A stretch of 64,000 bases of DNA from the NCBI RefSeq assembly GCF_019343455.1, contig NZ_CP049362.1:2170001-2234000 (forward strand), read 5' to 3'. A program made the position numbers and the translations under genes. How positions within the stretch are numbered: the stretch's first letter is position 1; each line of letters opens with the position of its first letter. The notes beneath the pieces were generated by a model, which saw only the letters and a list, made by a program, of their open reading frames with translations, ran no database searches and had not been told where the DNA came from. The stretch is from Alcaligenes ammonioxydans (GTDB lineage Bacteria > Pseudomonadota > Gammaproteobacteria > Burkholderiales > Burkholderiaceae_B). This document shows positions 45,833 to 55,694 of the stretch, in pieces.

Positions 45833-46012
45833 CTCATTGACTCCTTGCGGCAAAAGGATAAACCCCGCGGGTCAGATTGAAAATTCAGGCAAGGGGCGGC
45901 AGTCAGACATGCCCCAAGCCGAGAGGGTTCAACGTAGGCAAATGGATCGGATTACCGGCAACTGCGCCCCGCAATCACCAAGTGCGCGAGCAACGCAAAA
46001 GAGTCAGCTTGC

Positions 46013-46651
46013 TCAGGCTAGATCGTCTTCCCAGTCGCCCAGGATCTGCTGCAAGATACGACCCGAAAAGCCACGGCTGGCCATGAAACGATACTGCTTT
46101 GCGTAACTGCGAGGGTCATCCGGGGGGGCGCTGAACTTCTTGCTCCACACCTGTTTGGCACGCTCCAGCTCAGTTGCCATCAATTCTTCTTTAATAATTT
46201 CAGTCTGATGCACATCGACGCCATGCTGGCGAAGCTCTTGCAAAATGACCCGGGTGCCCACCCGCGAGGCGCGACGATTGACGACGCTGTGCGCAAAACG
46301 TTCGTCAGACAGCCACTTTTGCTCGACCAGTGCGTCAAGCAGGGCTTCCACTTCTTCTGCACTATCAGCATGGGGCGCCAAGCGCCGGCCCAACTCCAAA
46401 CGTGAATACTCACGTCTGGACAGAAAATTCAAGGCTCTGGCCTTAAGCGAAAGCCCCGCCCGTTTGGAGGTCGCTTTCTTTTCTACAGCCGAAGCATCAT
46501 CGCCAACACTGGCAGGCTCGCCATTTCTGCCCGAGTTTGTAGATCGGGCAGAAAGCGCAGCGATACGCTCCCTTTGAGCCTGCTTCCGTTCCCGGATTTC
46601 TTCCGGATCGGTCTCAAAGGGTTCCTCATCGAACTCAGGAGGAGAGATCAA
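46013..46651 (-). CDS. recX: RecA regulator RecX, TTG start, extended N-terminus
   Basis: The 212-aa protein inhibits or modulates RecA filaments. The C-terminal about 145 residues contain the RecX repeats ([68 protein letters not shown]). The first about 65 residues are acidic/Glu-Arg rich and absent from most RecX. No ATG exists in this frame near the start. TTG 46651, with GAGG 7-8 nt upstream, overlaps the recA TGA, implying coupling. Confidence 0.93.
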   Translation of the reverse strand: MISPPEFDEEPFETDPEEIRERKQAQRERIAALSARSTNSGRNGEPASVGDDASAVEKKATSKRAGLSLKARALNFLSRREYSRLELGRRLAPHADSAEEVEALLDALVEQKWLSDERFAHSVVNRRASRVGTRVILQELRQHGVDVHQTEIIKEELMATELERAKQVWSKKFSAPPDDPRSYAKQYRFMASRGFSGRILQQILGDWEDDLA

Positions 46652-47730
46652 CGATCACCCTCGGGCGCGTCAACAACAGGCGCAGCTTCGGCACGGCTGA
46701 CCGTGGTGCTCATCAAGGCTACGCCCAGTTTCTCGCGAACCTTGTTTTCGATTTCACGCGCCAGCTCCGGACGCTCTTTCAGGAATTCCCGCACATTGTC
46801 CTTGCCCTGGCCAATCCGGTTGCCGTCGTAGCTGTACCAGGCGCCCGCCTTGTCGACCACGCCGGTTTGTACGCCCAGATCGATAATCTCGCCTTCACGC
46901 GAAATACCGCTGCCGTACATGATGTCGAACTCGGTCTGTTTGAACGGAGGCGCGACCTTGTTCTTGACCACTTTAACGCGGGTTTCGTTACCCACCATTT
47001 CGTCACCGCGCTTGATCGAGCCGATGCGACGAATATCCAGACGCACGGACGAGTAAAACTTCAATGCGTTACCGCCCGTGGTGGTTTCGGGGTTGCCGAA
47101 CATGACACCGATCTTCATGCGGATCTGATTAATGAAGATAACCGTACAATTGGCACGCTTGATGGTGGCGGTCAACTTGCGCAGGGCCTGACTCATCAGG
47201 CGGGCTTGCAGACCAGGGAGGGAATCGCCCATATCGCCTTCGATTTCAGCCTTGGGGGTCAGCGCCGCGACCGAGTCTATGACAATCAGGTCCACCGAGC
47301 CCGAACGTACCAGGGCTTCGGTAATTTCCAGGGCCTGCTCACCCGTGTCGGGCTGAGAGATCAGCAGATCAGCCAGATTAACGCCCAGCTTTTGAGCATA
47401 CTGCACATCCAGCGCGTGCTCAGCGTCAATAAACGCGCACGTTCCCTTGAGCTTTTGCATTTCGGCAATCACTTGCAAGGTCAAGGTGGTCTTACCCGAG
47501 GACTCCGGCCCATAAATCTCGATAACGCGACCACGAGGCAGACCACCAACGCCCAAAGCAATGTCCAAACCCAGCGAGCCCGTGGAAACCACCTGGATGT
47601 CGTGCTCGACGGTGTCGTCGCCATAGCGCATGATCGAACCCTTGCCGAACTGCTTTTCGATTTGCGACAGAGCGGCGGCCAACGCCTTGGAACGTTCCGA
47701 GGCCACTGCTTTGCTGTTTTTATCGTCCAT
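46648..47730 (-). CDS. recA: Recombinase RecA
   Basis: This 360-aa recombinase/SOS co-protease has [13 protein letters not shown], Walker [14 protein letters not shown], the [22 protein letters not shown]alker B/L1 region, [26 protein letters not shown] (L2) and an acidic C-terminus. The start MDDKNSKAV at 47730 matches the conserved N-terminus. A LexA box is in its promoter, and recX follows with overlapping codons. Confidence 0.99.
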   Translation of the reverse strand: MDDKNSKAVASERSKALAAALSQIEKQFGKGSIMRYGDDTVEHDIQVVSTGSLGLDIALGVGGLPRGRVIEIYGPESSGKTTLTLQVIAEMQKLKGTCAFIDAEHALDVQYAQKLGVNLADLLISQPDTGEQALEITEALVRSGSVDLIVIDSVAALTPKAEIEGDMGDSLPGLQARLMSQALRKLTATIKRANCTVIFINQIRMKIGVMFGNPETTTGGNALKFYSSVRLDIRRIGSIKRGDEMVGNETRVKVVKNKVAPPFKQTEFDIMYGSGISREGEIIDLGVQTGVVDKAGAWYSYDGNRIGQGKDNVREFLKERPELAREIENKVREKLGVALMSTTVSRAEAAPVVDAPEGDR

Positions 47731-47807
47731 GAAAAATCCTTGACTGTGGAATGGCGCCCCAACGGACGGGCACGACAATTAAAATTCAAACCTCATTATT
47801 GCATCAA

Positions 47808-47837
47808 ATTATACTGTATATATACACAGATATTCAA
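47808..47837 (-). promoter_or_regulatory. recA promoter
   Basis: On the minus strand, TTGAAT (47837-47832) and TATAAT (47813-47808) are 18 bp apart, about 78 bp upstream of the recA ATG. The spacer is almost entirely filled by the LexA box (47814-47829), so LexA binding would block RNA polymerase directly. Confidence 0.8.
47814..47829. promoter_or_regulatory. LexA (SOS) box of recA
   Basis: CTGT-ATATATAC-ACAG fits the proteobacterial LexA consensus CTGT-N8-ACAG exactly, with the usual AT-rich centre. It lies between the -35 and -10 of the recA promoter. Confidence 0.9.
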
Positions 47838-47936
47838 ATAAATTAGGCCTGCAGCCTCGTTATCCCCTACTGACCGGCCTGACAGCCTTGTGCCACAATG
47901 CCAGCCAGCCATTCAATCATTTGTTTGTGTAGGGTC

Positions 47937-48626
47937 ATGCGCATACTCATAGCTGAAGACGACAGTATTCTCGCGGATGGACTTTCTCGCTCCTTACGCT
48001 ACGAAGGCTATGCGGTCGATGTCGTGCACGATGGCGATAGCGCCGACTCGGCCTTGCAGCTTCAAAGTTTTGACCTGTTGATTCTGGACCTGGACTTGCC
48101 CAAAAAGCCTGGCCTGTCCGTATTGCAGTCCATCCGCCAGCGGCAGGACACGCTTCCCGTGCTGATACTGACTGCCAGCGACACGGTGGAGCAGCGCGTG
48201 CGCGGCCTGGACCTGGGCGCAGACGACTATATGTCCAAGCCCTTTGCCCTGACGGAGCTGGAAGCGCGGGTACGCGCCCTGACGCGGCGCAGTACCGGCA
48301 CCAGCAGCGCCTTGCTGCATCACAAACGGCTGAGCTTCGACCTGAAGGGCCGTATGGCGTATATCGACAATCAACCCCTGGAGCTGTCAGCCCGCGAAAC
48401 CAGTTTGCTGGAGATTTTCCTGTCGCGCAGCGGGCGCATGATCAGCAAGAACCAGTTCGTGGATCTGCTCTGTGAGTGGGGGGAGGAAGTCACCCCTAAT
48501 GCCATTGAGGTCTACATTCACCGCCTGCGCAAAAAGCTGGAGCCCAGCGGCGTGCGCATCTTGACTGTGCGGGGCCTGGGATACTGTCTGGAACCGGAAA
48601 AACTGCGAGAAGACGCTCCAGCCTAA
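47937..48626 (+). CDS. OmpR-family response regulator (TctD/QseB-like)
   Basis: This 229-aa protein has a receiver domain (MRILIAEDDSILADGL; phospho-acceptor Asp in FDLLILDLDLPKKPG, about residue 51; Lys in DYMSKPF) and a winged-helix DNA-binding domain (LSARETSLLEIFLSRSGRMISKNQFVDLL, then VEVYIHRLRKKL-like EVYIHRLRKKLEPSGV). The start at 47937 gives the canonical N-terminus and follows AGGG. The sensor kinase gene begins 15 bp later, and an MFS carrier, the likely target, follows. Confidence 0.93.
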   Translation: MRILIAEDDSILADGLSRSLRYEGYAVDVVHDGDSADSALQLQSFDLLILDLDLPKKPGLSVLQSIRQRQDTLPVLILTASDTVEQRVRGLDLGADDYMSKPFALTELEARVRALTRRSTGTSSALLHHKRLSFDLKGRMAYIDNQPLELSARETSLLEIFLSRSGRMISKNQFVDLLCEWGEEVTPNAIEVYIHRLRKKLEPSGVRILTVRGLGYCLEPEKLREDAPA

Positions 48627-48641
48627 GCGAAGGGATCGTCC

Positions 48642-50099
48642 ATGCAGCCCGCGTCGCCCCCATCACGTGCCACTGTCGCGCCCGCCCGAAAAAGGCGCGG
48701 GGCGCCACGTCCGCTCATCCACAAGATCATGATCTGGATTTTCGGGCCCTTGTTTCTGCTGTGGACCGTGGGCATTGTCATTACCTATTTCATCGCCCAG
48801 CATATTGCCAACTCGCCCTATGACCGCACCTTGCGCGATCATCTGGACCTGCTGCGGGTGGAAATCAGCCGCCAGGACCTGAACCAGCCTATTGAGCTGT
48901 CGCACGGCGCGCAAACCATTTTGCGGCAGGAAAGTCCCACGCCCACCCTCTGGCAAATCCGCGATGCCAATGGAGCCCCGTTGGCCGGCAATGCCCATTT
49001 GCCAGTTCCCGACAGCTGGAGCTATGACACCGACCTGCTGCGTTACCGGGATGTGGTTCTGGACGATCAGAGTCTGCGTCTGGCCTATGTCTGGGGGGGC
49101 AAGGACAAAAACAACACGCCTTTTCTGGCGGTTGCCGCTGAAACGAATGAACATAGAGCGGTGCTACACCGGGAAATTCTGATCGGAATGCTGACTCCGC
49201 AATTCATTCTTGTGCCGCTGGCAGCCATGCTGGCTGGACTGGGGCTGACGCACGGGCTGGAGCCCCTGAACCTGCTGCAGGCGCGCCTGCGAGCCCGGGC
49301 GCCGGGCGACCTGTCGCCTGTGGACCAGGAACAGGCTCCGGCCGAAATTGTGCCGCTGATCGATGCCATGAACGGTCTTTTGGCTCAGCAGGCCCAGTTC
49401 TCCGCCACTCAAAGACAGTTTGTTGCCAACGCAGCCCATCAGTTGAAAACTCCTCTGGCGGGCATACGCACACAAGCCGAACTGGCCCTGCGAGAGCGTG
49501 ACCCCCAACAAACGGAAGCCAGCCTGCAACAGCTGGTCCGCGGCACAGAGCGCGCCACGCGGCTGGTCACGCAAATGCTGGCGCTGGCGCGCGCCGAAAG
49601 CAGCGATGCCCTCTATGCCCCCACCAAGCAGAGCCTGGACCTGAACACCTTGACTGAACTGCATGTAGGCCAACGGGTGCCGGACGCCCTGAGTCTAGGG
49701 CTGGACCTCGGCTTGGAAAACCACCCCAAGGCCATCCTTTTGCAGGCCGATCCGGTGTTACTTGACGAACTGATCAACAATCTGCTGGACAACGCCCTGA
49801 TCTACACACCGGCCGGTGGCTGGATCACCCTGCGTACGGGTCAGGCAGCCGGCAAAGGCTGGCTGGAGATTGAAGACAATGGGCCCGGTATTCCCGCGGA
49901 GCATCAGTCACGAATCTTTGACCGGTTTTATCGCATCATGGGCAACCAGGCCGACGGCAGTGGTCTGGGCTTGGCCATCGTGCGGGAGATTGCTGACATT
50001 CATGGCGCCTCCATCGACTTCATGCCACTGACGGGAGGCCAACCCAGTGGCCTGCGCTTGCGTGTCAGTTTCCCACTGTCTTTGCCTTGGAGAGCCTGA
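48642..50099 (+). CDS. Sensor histidine kinase, TctE-like
   Basis: This 485-aa membrane kinase has TM1 (MIWIFGPLFLLWTVGIVITYFIA), a periplasmic 2CSK-N-type sensor domain (about residues 50-180), TM2 (FILVPLAAMLAGLGL), and an H-box NAAHQLKTPLAGIRTQAELAL with the phospho-His. The ATPase follows: LINNLLDNALIY (N-box), DNGPGIP and GSGLGLAIV. TctE-type kinases sense tricarboxylates. The adjacent carrier gene (starts 4 bp after the stop) supports control of carboxylate uptake, but the ligand is unknown. Confidence 0.92.
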   Translation: MQPASPPSRATVAPARKRRGAPRPLIHKIMIWIFGPLFLLWTVGIVITYFIAQHIANSPYDRTLRDHLDLLRVEISRQDLNQPIELSHGAQTILRQESPTPTLWQIRDANGAPLAGNAHLPVPDSWSYDTDLLRYRDVVLDDQSLRLAYVWGGKDKNNTPFLAVAAETNEHRAVLHREILIGMLTPQFILVPLAAMLAGLGLTHGLEPLNLLQARLRARAPGDLSPVDQEQAPAEIVPLIDAMNGLLAQQAQFSATQRQFVANAAHQLKTPLAGIRTQAELALRERDPQQTEASLQQLVRGTERATRLVTQMLALARAESSDALYAPTKQSLDLNTLTELHVGQRVPDALSLGLDLGLENHPKAILLQADPVLLDELINNLLDNALIYTPAGGWITLRTGQAAGKGWLEIEDNGPGIPAEHQSRIFDRFYRIMGNQADGSGLGLAIVREIADIHGASIDFMPLTGGQPSGLRLRVSFPLSLPWRA

Positions 50100-50103
50100 A
50101 CGC

Positions 50104-51777
50104 ATGCCCCAGACAATCACCAGTGTTGCCTCCCACAAAACCAAGAACAAACTCGACACCCAGGGACGCAAGGTTATTTTTGCCTCGGCCCTGGGGACCA
50201 TGTTCGAGTGGTATGACTTCTATCTGTATGGCTCCATGGCGGCCATTTTGGCCCAGCACTTTTTTTCTGCCGTCAACCCGACGGCCGGCTTTATCTTTGC
50301 CTTGCTGGCTTTTGCGGCGGGCTTTGCAGTGCGCCCCTTTGGCGCCCTGATCTTTGGCCGCATCGGCGATCGTGTTGGACGAAAGTACACTTTTCTGATC
50401 ACCATTTTACTGATGGGCCTGTCCACTTTTTTGGTGGGCGTCCTACCCAGCTATGAGGCTATCGGGATCGCCGCCCCCATCATGCTGATCGTCCTGCGTC
50501 TACTGCAGGGTCTGGCCATGGGAGGTGAGTACGGCGGCGCTGCAACCTATGTGGCCGAGTACGCTCCCCAGCACCGGCGCGGCTTTTATACCAGCTGGAT
50601 TCAGACCACGGCATCAGTCGGTTTATTGCTGTCGCTGCTGGTCATCATGGGCATACGCAGTCTGGTCGGCGAAGAAGCTTTTGTCGTCTGGGGCTGGCGT
50701 ATTCCATTTTTGATTTCCGTGCTGCTGCTGGCCATTTCCGTGTGGATACGGATGAACCTGAAAGAGTCGCCCGCCTTTCAGCACATCAAGGAAGAAGGCA
50801 CGTTGTCGACCTCGCCCATTACCGAGTCCTTTGGCCGCTGGGCCAATCTGCGCATCGCTCTGCTGGCCTTGTTCGGGCTGACGGCAGGCCAGGGCGTGGT
50901 CTGGTATACGGGGCAGTTCTACGCTTTGTTCTTCATTACGCAAATGCTGGGACTGCAGGCCACGCTGGCACAAACCCTGATGGTCATCTCCCTCTTGCTG
51001 GCCACTCCCCTGTTCATCTTTTTTGGCTGGCTATCCGATCAGGTCGGACGCAAACCCATTATTCTGACGGGCTGTCTGCTGGCTGCACTCACCTACTACC
51101 CCGTGTTTCAAGGGCTGGCTTATTTTGCCAACCCTGCTCTGGTGCAGGCCCAACGCAACGCCCCGGTTACGGTCATCACCGATCCGACCCGTTGCTCCTT
51201 CCAGTTCAATCCAGTGGGCAGCCATACCTTCACCAGTTCTTGCGACATTGTGAAGTCGTATATGGCCAGCCATGCGGTCAGCTACAACAACGTCAAGGGC
51301 GCCCCCGGCCAGGTCGCCCAGGTCCGAATTGGCGATCATGTGATTGATGGCTTTGAGGGTGGGCACCTGAGCCGGGCCGATTTTGCCCGGCACTCGCAGG
51401 AACTGAAAAACGAACTGACCGACACCATGCGTCAGTACGGATACCCGGACAGGGCCGATCCCGAACAGGTTAACAAGCTCATGCTGGTGGTCTTGCTGAC
51501 TTATCTGGTAGCGCTGGTCACGGCAGTCTACGGCCCTATCGCCGCCATGCTGGTGGAGATGTTCCCGATTCGTATCCGCTACACCTCCATGAGTCTGCCC
51601 TATCACATCGGCAACGGCTGGTTCGGCGGCTTCTTACCGACCCTGTCTTTTGCCCTGATTGCGCTTACCGGCAATATTTATGACGGCCTGTGGTACCCGA
51701 TTCTGGTGTGCCTGCTCACCGTCGCCATTGGTGCGCCTTTTGTGCGAGAGACGCGCCATAACGATATCAATCGTTAG
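50104..51777 (+). CDS. MFS metabolite:H+ symporter (MHS family) with large external loop
   Basis: The 557-aa protein has 12 predicted helices. FEWYDFYLYGSMAAILAQHFF is the MHS-family start and GRIGDRVGRKYTFLITILLMGLSTFLVG is the MFS signature. Between the ninth and tenth helices lies an approximately 105-residue polar segment (around 345-455) with Cys in DPTRCSFQF and SSCDIVKSY, predicted extracytoplasmic. Homologues transport organic acids or osmolytes; the substrate here is unknown. It is tightly linked to the two-component genes upstream. Confidence 0.88.
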   Translation: MPQTITSVASHKTKNKLDTQGRKVIFASALGTMFEWYDFYLYGSMAAILAQHFFSAVNPTAGFIFALLAFAAGFAVRPFGALIFGRIGDRVGRKYTFLITILLMGLSTFLVGVLPSYEAIGIAAPIMLIVLRLLQGLAMGGEYGGAATYVAEYAPQHRRGFYTSWIQTTASVGLLLSLLVIMGIRSLVGEEAFVVWGWRIPFLISVLLLAISVWIRMNLKESPAFQHIKEEGTLSTSPITESFGRWANLRIALLALFGLTAGQGVVWYTGQFYALFFITQMLGLQATLAQTLMVISLLLATPLFIFFGWLSDQVGRKPIILTGCLLAALTYYPVFQGLAYFANPALVQAQRNAPVTVITDPTRCSFQFNPVGSHTFTSSCDIVKSYMASHAVSYNNVKGAPGQVAQVRIGDHVIDGFEGGHLSRADFARHSQELKNELTDTMRQYGYPDRADPEQVNKLMLVVLLTYLVALVTAVYGPIAAMLVEMFPIRIRYTSMSLPYHIGNGWFGGFLPTLSFALIALTGNIYDGLWYPILVCLLTVAIGAPFVRETRHNDINR

Positions 51778-51944
51778 CCCTGTCTGCAGGCGGATAGCCT
51801 GGCGTGTCGCAAAAAGGCCAGATGGACTGGCAAATGCAAGGGTGCGTAAATGGCCGGGCGGCACAAGAACATCTGCGCGTACAATCGAACATTGCCTCGG
51901 GCTGTATGCCCGCTCCTTTTCTACGTTTATTTATCTTCGTCTCC

Positions 51945-52841
51945 ATGTGGTTTAAGAATCTACGCATCTATCGCCTCTCCCCCGACTGGACATGTTCCGC
52001 CGCAGAGCTGGAAGAAGCTCTGGCCAAACACAGCTTTACGCCAGGCTCCAGCCAGGAACCCTTGAGCCTGGGCTGGGTTAGTCCCCGTGAAAACAATGCC
52101 CTGGTGCATGAGGTCAACGGTCAGTATCTGATCGCCCTGCGCGCCGAAAAGAAACTGCTGCCCACCACAGTCATCAATCAGGTCGCGCGCGAGAAGGCGC
52201 GTGATATTGAGGAGCAGCAAGGCTACAAGCCCGGCCGCAAGCAGATGAAGGAAATCAAGGAACAGGTCATCGTAGATCTGATGCCGCGTGCTTTTGCGGT
52301 CTCGCGCGACACCCGGGTCTGGCTGGACACCCGCAACCACTGGCTGGCCATTGATGCGGCGGCTACGGCTAAAAGTGATGAAGTGCTGGGGCTGCTGGCC
52401 AAAAGCGTGGAACCGTTCCCTGTGCAGCCGCTTTACACCGAACAATCCCCCGGCGCCGCCATGACCTCCTGGCTGGTGGAAGAAGAACAGCTGGCCAATT
52501 TCACCATTGACCAGGACACCGAGCTACGTTCGACGGGCGATAGCGGTGCGGCCGTGCGCTACGTCAAGCAAAGTGCCGATATCGACGAAGTGCGCAAGCA
52601 CGTCGAAGCGGGCAAGCAATGCACCCGACTGGCCATGACCTGGGCGGATCGCATCAGCTTTGTACTGACCGACGCGCTGGACATCAAACGTGTCGCACCG
52701 CTCGATATCCTGACGGAAAAGCAGGATGTGACTGCCGTCAACGACGAAGAAATCTTCGATGCGGACATGACGCTGATGACGTCCGAACTGGCTAAAATGA
52801 TCAGCGACCTGGTCGAGGTGCTGGGCGGTGAACGCAAGTAA
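51945..52841 (+). CDS. rdgC: Recombination-associated protein RdgC
   Basis: This 298-aa DNA-binding ring protein limits RecA access to DNA. MWFKNLRIYRL, GWVSPRENNALVHEVNGQYLIALRAEKKLLPTTVINQVAREKA, and EQQGYKPGRKQMKEIKEQV are typical blocks. The start at 51945 is chosen from the conserved MWFKNL; the frame is open further upstream without similarity. It is separated from the MFS gene by 167 bp without a visible gene. Confidence 0.96.
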   Translation: MWFKNLRIYRLSPDWTCSAAELEEALAKHSFTPGSSQEPLSLGWVSPRENNALVHEVNGQYLIALRAEKKLLPTTVINQVAREKARDIEEQQGYKPGRKQMKEIKEQVIVDLMPRAFAVSRDTRVWLDTRNHWLAIDAAATAKSDEVLGLLAKSVEPFPVQPLYTEQSPGAAMTSWLVEEEQLANFTIDQDTELRSTGDSGAAVRYVKQSADIDEVRKHVEAGKQCTRLAMTWADRISFVLTDALDIKRVAPLDILTEKQDVTAVNDEEIFDADMTLMTSELAKMISDLVEVLGGERK

Positions 52842-52874
52842 GCCCACGTCCTTCCTGGACTGCTGGCTCCCACT

Positions 52875-53927
52875 TCAGCTTAGCTCCTGCTGAGCGGCAC
52901 GATACACACCGGGCGTCATCCCCGTCCAATGACGGAAAGCCCGGTGAAAGGTCGCTGGCGAACTGAACTTCAATGCATACGCAATTTCAGCCAGCGACAT
53001 ATCTTTGCGCAGCAATTTGAAAATCGCCAGATCCCGGCGCAATTCATCCTTAATCCCTTGAAAGGACAGACCTTCTTCCTGAAGTCTGCGGATCAGGGTA
53101 CGCGCCGAAATATGCAGTTTCCCCGACACGTCCTGCAGGGTCAAACCCAGATCGGTGTGCAAAATCTCCCGTACTTTCAATCGCAGGGCATGCTCATGAT
53201 ACGAGGTGAAAATCCAGTCGCGCGGGGCCCGCTCCAGAAAGGCCCTGGCCTCCACCTGAGTGCGCTGCGGACGCACCTGACCGAGTTCCGCGCCAAACAC
53301 AATGTGTGAGCACGGCACATCAAAACTCACTGAAGCAGGAAACAAGACGGAGTAATCCGCCGCGAACGCTGGCCGCGCAAACGCAAAAGCCACTTGTTGC
53401 ACGGGCACCTCACGCCCCATCAGCCAGGACACGATGCCGTGCGTGAGCTTGAGCATCAGGGCATGTCCGAAACGATGCACACAGGCATCCCCATAGCGGG
53501 GCACCAGCTCAATACCCAGGTCTGTATCGGTGCGGATCAGATTCAGGCTGAAATCGTCCAGCAACAGATTCCAGAACTGGGTAAAGCGGTACAAAGCCAC
53601 ATTGATGGACGGCGCATCCCGCACCGTGCGCACGATGTATTTCAAGGCTCCCGCCCGTATAGGCCGGGTCCAGAACCCCATCATCTCATCGCCTGTTTTA
53701 CGGGCGCTGACCTGATACAAGCGCACCAGTTGATCCCGCGTCAGACGAGCGCCAGGGCGATCAATAAAATCCTTCACGATGCCTGACTGCTTCAGGCAAT
53801 GATCCAGCACCTGTTCCGAATAGCTGGTGCGCAAACTGTGAAACCAGTCCTGCACCAGATCCAGCGCCACCGTGGCAGTGTGCGCAGCATCGACAGGAAC
53901 CGGTAGCGTGCCGGGCAAAGCATTCAT
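52875..53927 (-). CDS. AraC-family regulator with OruR-like ligand domain
   Basis: The 350-aa protein has an N-terminal arabinose-operon-regulator-type region of the OruR/ArgR branch (about residues 20-210) and a C-terminal HTH pair (LTLQDVSGKLHISARTLIRRLQEEGLSFQGIKDELRRDLAI; SLAEIAYALKFSSPATFHRAFRHWTGMTPGVYR). ATG 53927 is preferred over TTG 53945. It is divergent from the ligase gene, with a 115-bp space holding two similar 13-bp elements 21 bp apart, so it probably activates the catabolic genes 54043-60022. Confidence 0.92.
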   Translation of the reverse strand: MNALPGTLPVPVDAAHTATVALDLVQDWFHSLRTSYSEQVLDHCLKQSGIVKDFIDRPGARLTRDQLVRLYQVSARKTGDEMMGFWTRPIRAGALKYIVRTVRDAPSINVALYRFTQFWNLLLDDFSLNLIRTDTDLGIELVPRYGDACVHRFGHALMLKLTHGIVSWLMGREVPVQQVAFAFARPAFAADYSVLFPASVSFDVPCSHIVFGAELGQVRPQRTQVEARAFLERAPRDWIFTSYHEHALRLKVREILHTDLGLTLQDVSGKLHISARTLIRRLQEEGLSFQGIKDELRRDLAIFKLLRKDMSLAEIAYALKFSSPATFHRAFRHWTGMTPGVYRAAQQELS

Positions 53928-53950
53928 CTTTCCATGACCCTTCAAAGATT

Positions 53951-53984
53951 GTCACTTTTTGCATATTCAACGACAGTATTCGCT
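53951..53984. promoter_or_regulatory. Candidate AraC-type half sites upstream of the ligase operon
   Basis: GTCACTTTTTGCA (53951-53963) and GACAGTATTCGCT (53972-53984) share 8 of 13 positions and are spaced 21 bp, as AraC-family half sites often are. A CATAAT -10 lies at 54021-54026 with a poor -35, consistent with activator dependence. The match is modest. Confidence 0.35.
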
Positions 53985-54042
53985 ATTGGGCAAGGGGCGA
54001 AACCATCCTATGCTGATAGTCATAATACAAGGAGACATCACC

Positions 54043-55650
54043 ATGTTAGGCACTGGAAATATGATGCACATGCCCTTGCTCATCAGTTCAATTCTCACCC
54101 ATGCCGTAGAGAATAACCCGGAGCAAGAAATCGTCACCGCCCTGGACAATGGCGAGCTGCATCGCTACCGCTATCTTGACTTTGCCCAGCGGGTTCAGGA
54201 TTTGGCCCAGGGACTGCGACAGCATGGGGTGCAAGCGGGCGAGCGCGTGGCGACATTAGCATGGAACACCTATCGTCACCTGGAAATTTACTATGCCACC
54301 TCGGGTATCGGTCTGGTCTGCCATACCGTCAACCCCCGCCTGACGCGCGAGCAAATTGCCTTCATCATCAATGATGCCCAAGACGCGGTGATGTTTTATG
54401 ACGAACATTTTGAGGACCTGGTCAGCGATCTGCGCAGCCAGTGTCCCAGCGTCCGACACTGGGTACGCATGGGTAGCAAGGCACAAGGTGACCTGGCCGA
54501 CCAGTATGAAGATTGGCTGGGCAACGATACGACGGGCTTTGAATGGCCGGTCTTTGACGAGCACACCGCCAGCGGCCTGTGCTACACCTCCGGCACCACC
54601 GGCGACCCCAAGGGCGCGCTCTATTCCCATCGTTCCACCCTTTTGCATGCCTATGCCTCAGCGCACCCCAATGCGCTGTGCATTGCCAGCGCCGACGCTG
54701 TCATGCCGCTGGTGCCCATGTTTCACGTCAATGCCTGGGGCCTGCCCTACTCTGCGCTGATGTCCGGCGCCAAACTGGTACTGCCTGGCGCCAATCTGCA
54801 AGGTGAGCGCATTTATTCCCTGTGTGAGCGCGCCGGCGTGACGCTGTCCGCTGGTGTACCCACCATCTGGAAAACCGTGCTGGATTACGCCAACGCTCAA
54901 GGCAAGACATTTAGCACCTTGAGTCGCATTTTGATTGGCGGTTCGGCCTGCCCGCCCAATATGATTGCCAGCTGGGCTCAATACGGCATTACGGTACGCC
55001 ATGCCTGGGGCATGACTGAGACCTCGCCGCTGGGCACCGTCTGCCAACTACTGCCCAAGCACCGCACCTTGCCCGAGGCGCAGAAACAGCACGTTCTAGC
55101 CTCTCAAGGCCGTGCCCTGTTCGGTGCACGCCTGAAGACCGTTGACGACCAAGGCAATACCTTGCCACGCGACGGCAAGAGCAGCGGCCACCTGCTGATC
55201 CAGGGCAACTGGATCATGGACCGCTATTACGGCAAGCCCGATCTGGCCAGCGAAAACGGCTGGTTCCGCACTGGCGACGTAGGCTCCATCGACGCCGACG
55301 GCTATGTCTACATTACCGACCGTAGCAAGGATGTGATCAAGTCCGGTGGCGAATGGATCTCTTCGATCGAGATCGAAAACATCGCCATGGAAGAACCCTT
55401 GGTTGAGCTGGCTGCCTGTATCGCCCAGGCCGACGACAAATGGGGCGAACGACCAGTCCTGTTCGTGGTGCCCCGCGAAGGCGCTGAGCTGGACGAGATC
55501 CACCTGCTCAAGCGCTACCAGGATCGCGTCACCCGCTGGTCCGTACCCGACAAAGTCATTTTCATCGACCAGATGCCCATGACAGCAACTGGAAAAATTC
55601 AAAAAATGGCGCTGCGCAAGATGCTGACCGATCAAACCGATCCCCGCTGA
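54043..55650 (+). CDS. Acyl-CoA ligase, DmdB/3-(methylthio)propionyl-CoA ligase-like
   Basis: This 535-aa ANL-superfamily enzyme begins MMHMPLLISSILTHAVENNPEQEIV, an N-terminus typical of proteins annotated as 3-(methylthio)propionyl-CoA or medium/long-chain fatty acid ligases. YTSGTTGDPKGALYSH is the P-loop, NGWFRTGDVGSIDADGYVYITDRSKDVIKSGGEWISSIEIE is the hinge region, and MPMTATGKIQKMALRK carries the catalytic Lys. ATG 54043 follows AAGGAG. It is first in a run with enoyl-CoA hydratase, a symporter and MmsA. Confidence 0.92.
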   Translation: MLGTGNMMHMPLLISSILTHAVENNPEQEIVTALDNGELHRYRYLDFAQRVQDLAQGLRQHGVQAGERVATLAWNTYRHLEIYYATSGIGLVCHTVNPRLTREQIAFIINDAQDAVMFYDEHFEDLVSDLRSQCPSVRHWVRMGSKAQGDLADQYEDWLGNDTTGFEWPVFDEHTASGLCYTSGTTGDPKGALYSHRSTLLHAYASAHPNALCIASADAVMPLVPMFHVNAWGLPYSALMSGAKLVLPGANLQGERIYSLCERAGVTLSAGVPTIWKTVLDYANAQGKTFSTLSRILIGGSACPPNMIASWAQYGITVRHAWGMTETSPLGTVCQLLPKHRTLPEAQKQHVLASQGRALFGARLKTVDDQGNTLPRDGKSSGHLLIQGNWIMDRYYGKPDLASENGWFRTGDVGSIDADGYVYITDRSKDVIKSGGEWISSIEIENIAMEEPLVELAACIAQADDKWGERPVLFVVPREGAELDEIHLLKRYQDRVTRWSVPDKVIFIDQMPMTATGKIQKMALRKMLTDQTDPR

Positions 55651-55694
55651 CTTGCACCACTGCCCTCGCATTTACGTAACACAAGGAGTTTTTT

